Positions 59,901-64,000 of a stretch of 64,000 nt of DNA are shown one piece after another. The stretch comes from Rhyzopertha dominica (Eukaryota > Arthropoda > Insecta > Coleoptera > Bostrichidae), in the NCBI GenBank assembly GCA_025024175.1, contig QCXZ01000138.1, positions 53,291,092 through 53,355,091 on the forward strand, given 5' to 3'. Position numbers and translations under genes: made by a program. Position 1 is the stretch's first letter; every line of letters starts with the position of its first letter. Below the pieces are notes generated by a model. It searched no databases. It saw only the letters and a program-made list of their open reading frames with translations, and was not told the origin of the DNA.

Positions 59901-62900
59901 AAGCTCTGAAAGAAAATAACTGGTCTTACCGCTAGCCTTTCATCTGGACATGATCCTTTTGGTCCGGAACATTGAGATTTGGCGTCTAGGAAGTAGTCTT
60001 CAGCATATCCTTTCAAAGTTTCTCTATCCACCCATGACACGACTACATCTCCACCTACCATCACGCTTCTTGTTGGATCACCAGACACTCCAAACGACAT
60101 GTATTCTCGGTCACCTGAAAAAAAGTATCGTCAGTAAAAAATGTGAGCATAATTCGTGAAGGCTATTGAATGAGTCTTTTGTTTCGAAATTATTTGATTT
60201 CCTGGCTGCATTTTATGATATAGGGGCACAGGCGTAGCCATAATTTAGCTTGTGGTGTGAGAAATAATGACGAAACAGTCGAATATATGTTCATGCAATC
60301 TATCAACATTTTTATCTTTTTTACATTATTTCATTGTGTATTGCATATCGTTGAATATGAATGAATTTATAAAAATGTAAAATGTATAAATTTTATCAAT
60401 TAAGATAGGGTTTTTATATACAAATGGGTATAGATCTTTATTAGTTAGATGTAAAGAACGTTTCAAGCAATTATAAAAGTTCAGATATTCTAACAACAAA
60501 TTCTTCGTTGTCTAACCATTTAGTTATGATAGTTTTCCGTTCTGGTGTCAGTGCCAGTAACTTTTTGTTATCCACATTTATGCACTAACTTTTGCTTTAA
60601 ACATCGAGACGCAGACGTGGCCTTATCTCAACTTTTACATCACGTACCGCACGTCCAGAGCAAAAAGTGAAATGTACACTTTCACTCGATCCGTTACCTC
60701 AGCTCGTAGGTGGAGTACCTGGGTGGCATCACCGACGAAAGCGAATTTATTCCCTCGCCAAAATCGGATGGAGCTCCTTTGTCTACTTATCTCGATTGCG
60801 TGGGCCCTAAAAACCCGCGTACTTTCCATCCGCGCCCGTTTTGAAAACCCATTTGTAGATATACCGTTGTGTGTTTGCGTTTCAATTTCGGCTGATTGAT
60901 GGCCTGTCACTGGCACAAAAGTTTGTGAAGCGGATTATAATTGAGTAATGGCATTCGCGGGTAATAATAATCGTCCGATGTAAAATGCGCAATAAAAACA
61001 ATAACGGACCGATAGGGCTGCAACAGTTTTGACGGGTTAATTCCCGAATTGCGGATTCCAAGGGGGTTGGGTTGAACCCGAGGCTTTTTCTAAATTTAGA
61101 CGGTCGTGTTCGGCAGAAATCCATACTCAGGGTTGTTTTTTTTGGACGGTGGCGTAATTGAATTGGTTATTTGAGCAGCACTAGCTAAAACGATAATAGG
61201 TAATTTTTTGAGTTACAAAACTCCAGATATCATAAGTATGTTTTATTGAATTATACCAGTTTGCTTATTTTGAGCTAACATCACACAGTTCAACCACTAG
61301 GGGACATTAGGTATACAGCATATATCGATATCAAGCATTGGCACGATGCGTGTTTAAAAAATCGCAATTTGGATATACATGTATTGATTCAAGTTCTCCA
61401 AACAACGTCTTCAAACTTGAATTATTAATCTTTAAATTTGCCGTTGCGTGGTTTTTTTGTCGTCCTAACGAAATCTTTTGTTTCTTTTCGTTTCCTAATA
61501 GGATAAACGCGTCGCCTTAGAGGACAACATTAACAGATTATTTAGGAAAATTGTTCTTAAAACAGGCGCCTTTGAAACACTGAAACTTGGAGATAATTTG
61601 TTTATCTTCAGCAGCTCCAATAAGTCTTTGTCCTTCACATGGTTTAAAATCGTTGGTTGGGCACTTTTAGAAAGATTAACACAATGCATATTTTTTGATA
61701 TTTCTTAATGGTTTCTTCCATTTCCTACGACAACATATCATCATATTCTGCTAATGAAATAAATGACTACTTTATGTCGGTATTTTCCCCATCCAATAAC
61801 AGTAAAACAATATGATAGAAAACTTTTTAATAAAAATACTTAATTTTATATTAAGTTAATTTTGCTAATGTTATTCTTGTTTTTAAAATCAAATGCAGTT
61901 GGACACGACGGCGTTTCTTCTAAGATGTTGAAATTCTGTTGCCCTGTTATTTGCAACTATGTTGCTCACATTATCAATTGTTGTTTCGAGCACAGTTGTT
62001 ATCCCGATGAGTGGAATTTCGCTTTAGTACGACCTTTACCTAAAACTGATGAAATTAAATCTGTATCCGATTTGAGACCAATCAGTATCTTGCCTGTGTT
62101 GTCTAAGGTATGTAAAAAGTTTATTCATAAACAAATATATGATTATGTTTCTGAAGCTAAAATTATATCCGAAAACCAGTCAGGTTTTCGTACTCATTAC
62201 AGTACAACTGTGTTGACTAATTTGGTGGACGAGTGCACTGGATCCCTCGATGCCGGCAGGGCAAGTCTTTTGGTCTCATTGGATTTTTCGAAAGCTTTTG
62301 ATACACTGGATCATTGTGTTGCTTTGCAGTAAATTGACTTACTACGGTCTTGACGAGGTTTCTGTTACTTTCTTCCGATCTTATTTGCTCAATAGGTGCC
62401 AGCGAGTCTTGCTGGGTGGCAAAATGACTGATGTCGGCAGAGTGACGCCGGCAGTCCCTCTAGGATCTATCCTGGGACCAATTCTGTTTTTAATTTACAC
62501 CGCTGATTTACTCTCGAAGCCCAAGTTTTCAACTTGCGTGGCATACGCTGACGATACTTTACCTTTTACACCATTTCAACCCACAGAACATAGAGAGGGA
62601 ATGCTTAGAAATGAATGAGGACCTAGGAAACATTAGTGAATGTTCTAGTAACATTAACTTAAAGTTAAACAGCAATAAGTTTCCTTCGGGTCGAAATCGT
62701 CACAAAAATGTTTTGTGAAGGATGATATTAAAGTACATGTCGATCATAATCAACTGCCGGTATATGAAAGGGTCAAAAGTCTTGGTTTAAGTATAGATAA
62801 TGACCTTTGTTTTAAAAATCACGTCTCTTCTGTTATTAAAAAATGTTGTTTTAAAGCTCTTGTACTCTAATAATCTTATTCTCAACTTTAAACTTAAAAA

Positions 62901-63939
62901 AAAATTATGCGAATCTCTGGTAATCCCTCACTTACTCTATTGTTTTACGGTATATTTTCCTTGTCTTGATGCCGTTAATAAATACAGGCTTTAGAAGGTG
63001 CAGAATAACTGCTGCCGATTCATATTTGGACTAAAAAAGTATGCTCATATCAGTAAGTACATACAGCAACTTAAATGGTTAATAATTGATCAACTTTTTC
63101 ATTACCACCTTGCAACTTTCTTGTTTTGTGTCTTTCGATCCTCTTCGCCAAAATACTTGCGTGATAAGTTTCATAGTCGTCGCAGCTTGCATTGCACTGA
63201 TTTATCTCTTAGATATGTCCACTATTTATCAATGCCTAGCTTCCGAACCTCCTTATACCGCGATCTTTTACTTATAATGCTAAGTGTTATAATGAACACT
63301 GATTTGTTTACTAAAATATGCTCTGTGGAAAGTTTCAAAAAAACAAATGATGTATAGGTTAAGTCATTAGCTTGTAATTATAGTCAAAGCATGGTACTAT
63401 AGTTGTTTATGTTTTTGGTTTGTTTATTTCTCATATTGAACTAAGTTTATATTTTATTTTGGGTTGAGTGGAATAGTTACGCCAGACTTCGCCTAACAGT
63501 ATGTTTAAATAAAGTCCTATTATTATTATTATTAACTTGGTTAGACGTCGTATGGTACAATTACAAAATAAAGATTTCTGGAAAATTTTATGACCATGCA
63601 TTGGGTATTGCTAAGACAATGGTTTTTTGACTTAGAAACTTCAGTCATATTTAGATAAGTTTTCACTTAGAAACTTCAGTCATATTTAGATAAGTTTTTC
63701 ATCTACAGCCTCGTTCTTAAACCAAATCCCAAATTATGTAATTTTCGAAAGCCACGGCTGCGAAGCCTTGTTCGTGTGGGCTCGGTTATGTCAGATGAAG
63801 CATTTGCCGCCCACATTTACCATTATTGTCGGGACTTACCCAGCTTAGCGACGAGTTGCAACACAATACTGTCACCGGCTACTGCCCATCGCACCTCAAA
63901 TGCCAGGTCGTCGTGAAGCACCTCACAGTTCAGNTTCGA
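53924..63939 (-). CDS. Skeletor: Skeletor-like DOMON protein, 3' part
   Basis: Arthropod Skeletor isoform B/C-type protein (DM13 plus DOMON family, probably extracellular or membrane-attached). Seven exons on the minus strand: 63,939-63,840, 60,114-59,930, 58,525-58,180, 57,982-57,623, 56,587-56,394, 56,006-55,782 and 55,564-53,924. All are GT-AG and in phase and encode 1,016 residues; the DM13 part and start lie beyond the right edge. The DOMON region shows LNCEVLHDDLAFEVRWAVAG, MSFGVSG and NAAMVNGYSIVTYQRSLK. Two poly-Thr, Arg/Ser/Pro-rich linkers follow. The next conserved region has HVGWGIAWYINGLLIPEINV, YHPLYITDDPVGGYEYKT, FGAYQRTLELKCDTGEPGVI and CFTHRYLGWKINVLDSC. The last exon (547 codons) is a low-complexity, Pro-rich tail ending in a hydrophobic segment (SSILVPSLLLAAAQLARMF) that could be a GPI-anchor signal. 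Codons at 54,741, 57,898 and 63,934 contain N. The nuclear spindle-matrix activity of the fly locus belongs to other isoforms and should not be assumed. Confidence 0.9.
57766..57800 (-). repeat. coding ACN repeat, poly-Thr tract 2
   Basis: Trinucleotide-like run in the Skeletor-like gene encoding ten consecutive Thr after SRE and before ARPIPTPAP. Mixed ACT/ACA/ACC codons indicate an older, partly degenerate repeat. Confidence 0.7.
58191..58218 (-). repeat. coding ACT repeat, poly-Thr tract 1
   Basis: A nearly pure run of ACT codons on the minus strand encodes eight Thr (VTTTTTTTTEAP) just before the exon end at 58,180. A pure codon run is prone to length variation between alleles. Confidence 0.75.
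59240..59590 (-). mobile_element. Penelope-like remnant in Skeletor-like intron
   Basis: On the minus strand CGEIYIGQTRKRFDTEMNEH (about 59,564-59,505) is the YIG half of a GIY-YIG endonuclease in the sequence context typical of Penelope-like elements, followed in other frames by HKNSHDFNRGKTMS and NFEIKDIQ. The frame 59,385-59,128 may be its C-terminal continuation and contains two N bases. It lies in the same orientation as the host gene, inside the intron 58,526-59,929. Confidence 0.6.
60610..60930. other. GC-richer island inside the Skeletor-like intron
   Basis: This stretch differs from the AT-rich intron around it and has open frames on both strands (93 codons minus, 75 plus) with no family match and no splice sites that fit the host gene. 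A conserved non-coding element or an exon of a nested transcript are both possible. Confidence 0.35.
61735..63535 (+). mobile_element. CR1/jockey-type LINE, antisense in Skeletor-like intron
   Basis: A 5'-truncated non-LTR retrotransposon with much of its RT and C-terminal region. It reads NEINDYFMSVFSP, then GHDGVSSKMLKFC, VSDLRPISILPVLSKV, SENQSGFRTHYSTT and LLVSLDFSKAFDTLDH. A frameshift near 62,325 precedes PLGSILGPILFLIYTADL and AYADDTL (catalytic box, about 62,540). After more frameshifts come VKSLGLSIDNDLCFKNHVSS, VIPHLLYCFTVYFP and MQNNCCRFIFGLKKYAHISK, with an intact C-terminal frame to 63,357. The 3' end has AATAAA at 63,508-63,513 and a (TAT)n tail at 63,519-63,535, as CR1-like elements often do. 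At least three frameshifts make it inactive. It lies in the 3.7-kb intron 60,115-63,839, opposite to the host gene. Confidence 0.85.
63631..63698. repeat. two-copy tandem duplication, 35-bp period
   Basis: The unit beginning CTTAGAAACTTCAGTCATAT at 63,631 is repeated identically from 63,666. It lies within the same intron, about 100 bp past the LINE tail. Confidence 0.9.
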
Positions 63940-64000
63940 CTGCAAAAAATCAAATAAACTTATTATTGGGCTCAAAAAATAATCGTAGCTGGTTACATTT

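Overview
The window is nuclear DNA of an arthropod, almost certainly an insect. It is AT-rich, its genes are split by GT-AG introns, and its proteins are insect-like, including a Skeletor-family DOMON protein. The high load of Penelope-like elements, LINE remnants and mariner-type elements with TACAGGGTGTTTC-like ends suggests a beetle, but I cannot fix the order from sequence alone. Scattered single N bases show it is a draft assembly.

Layout. Positions 1 to about 42,500 hold no gene I can identify with confidence. The stretch is AT-rich and littered with decayed mobile elements: Penelope-like RT/GIY-YIG remnants (2.3, 14.3, 24.1 and 31.2 kb), LINE endonuclease or RT remnants (4.9, 9.4, 12.3, 27.9, 36.4 and 40.5 kb), a Ty3/gypsy remnant (32.8 kb), a remnant of an uncharacterised multi-copy arthropod family (1.3 kb) and a small DNA transposon (41.4 kb). 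Short GC-richer islands are scattered between them. A pair of exon-like blocks at 30.6 kb may be the 3' end of an unidentified gene, and an 89-nt hairpin sits at 27.5 kb.

From 42.6 to 52.0 kb lies a compact block of four housekeeping genes. They are DDOST/OST48 (+; ER N-glycosylation), PRPF31 (-; U4/U6 snRNP splicing factor), a C11orf54-like DUF1907 ester hydrolase (-), and an SR splicing factor with one RRM, a CCHC zinc knuckle and an RS tail (+; SRSF7/xl6 type). DDOST and PRPF31 are convergent, with stop codons 53 bp apart. The C11orf54-like and SR genes are divergent and share an upstream region of about 0.7 kb.

From 53.9 kb to the right edge runs the 3' part of a large minus-strand Skeletor-like gene (part of the DOMON domain through to a hydrophobic C-terminus; the 5' end lies outside). 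Its largest intron here carries a CR1/jockey-type LINE in antisense, and a neighbouring intron carries a Penelope-like remnant in sense.

No tRNA, rRNA, CRISPR array or bacterial-type operon was seen. The genes do not form one pathway; two of them (PRPF31 and the SR protein) are splicing factors.
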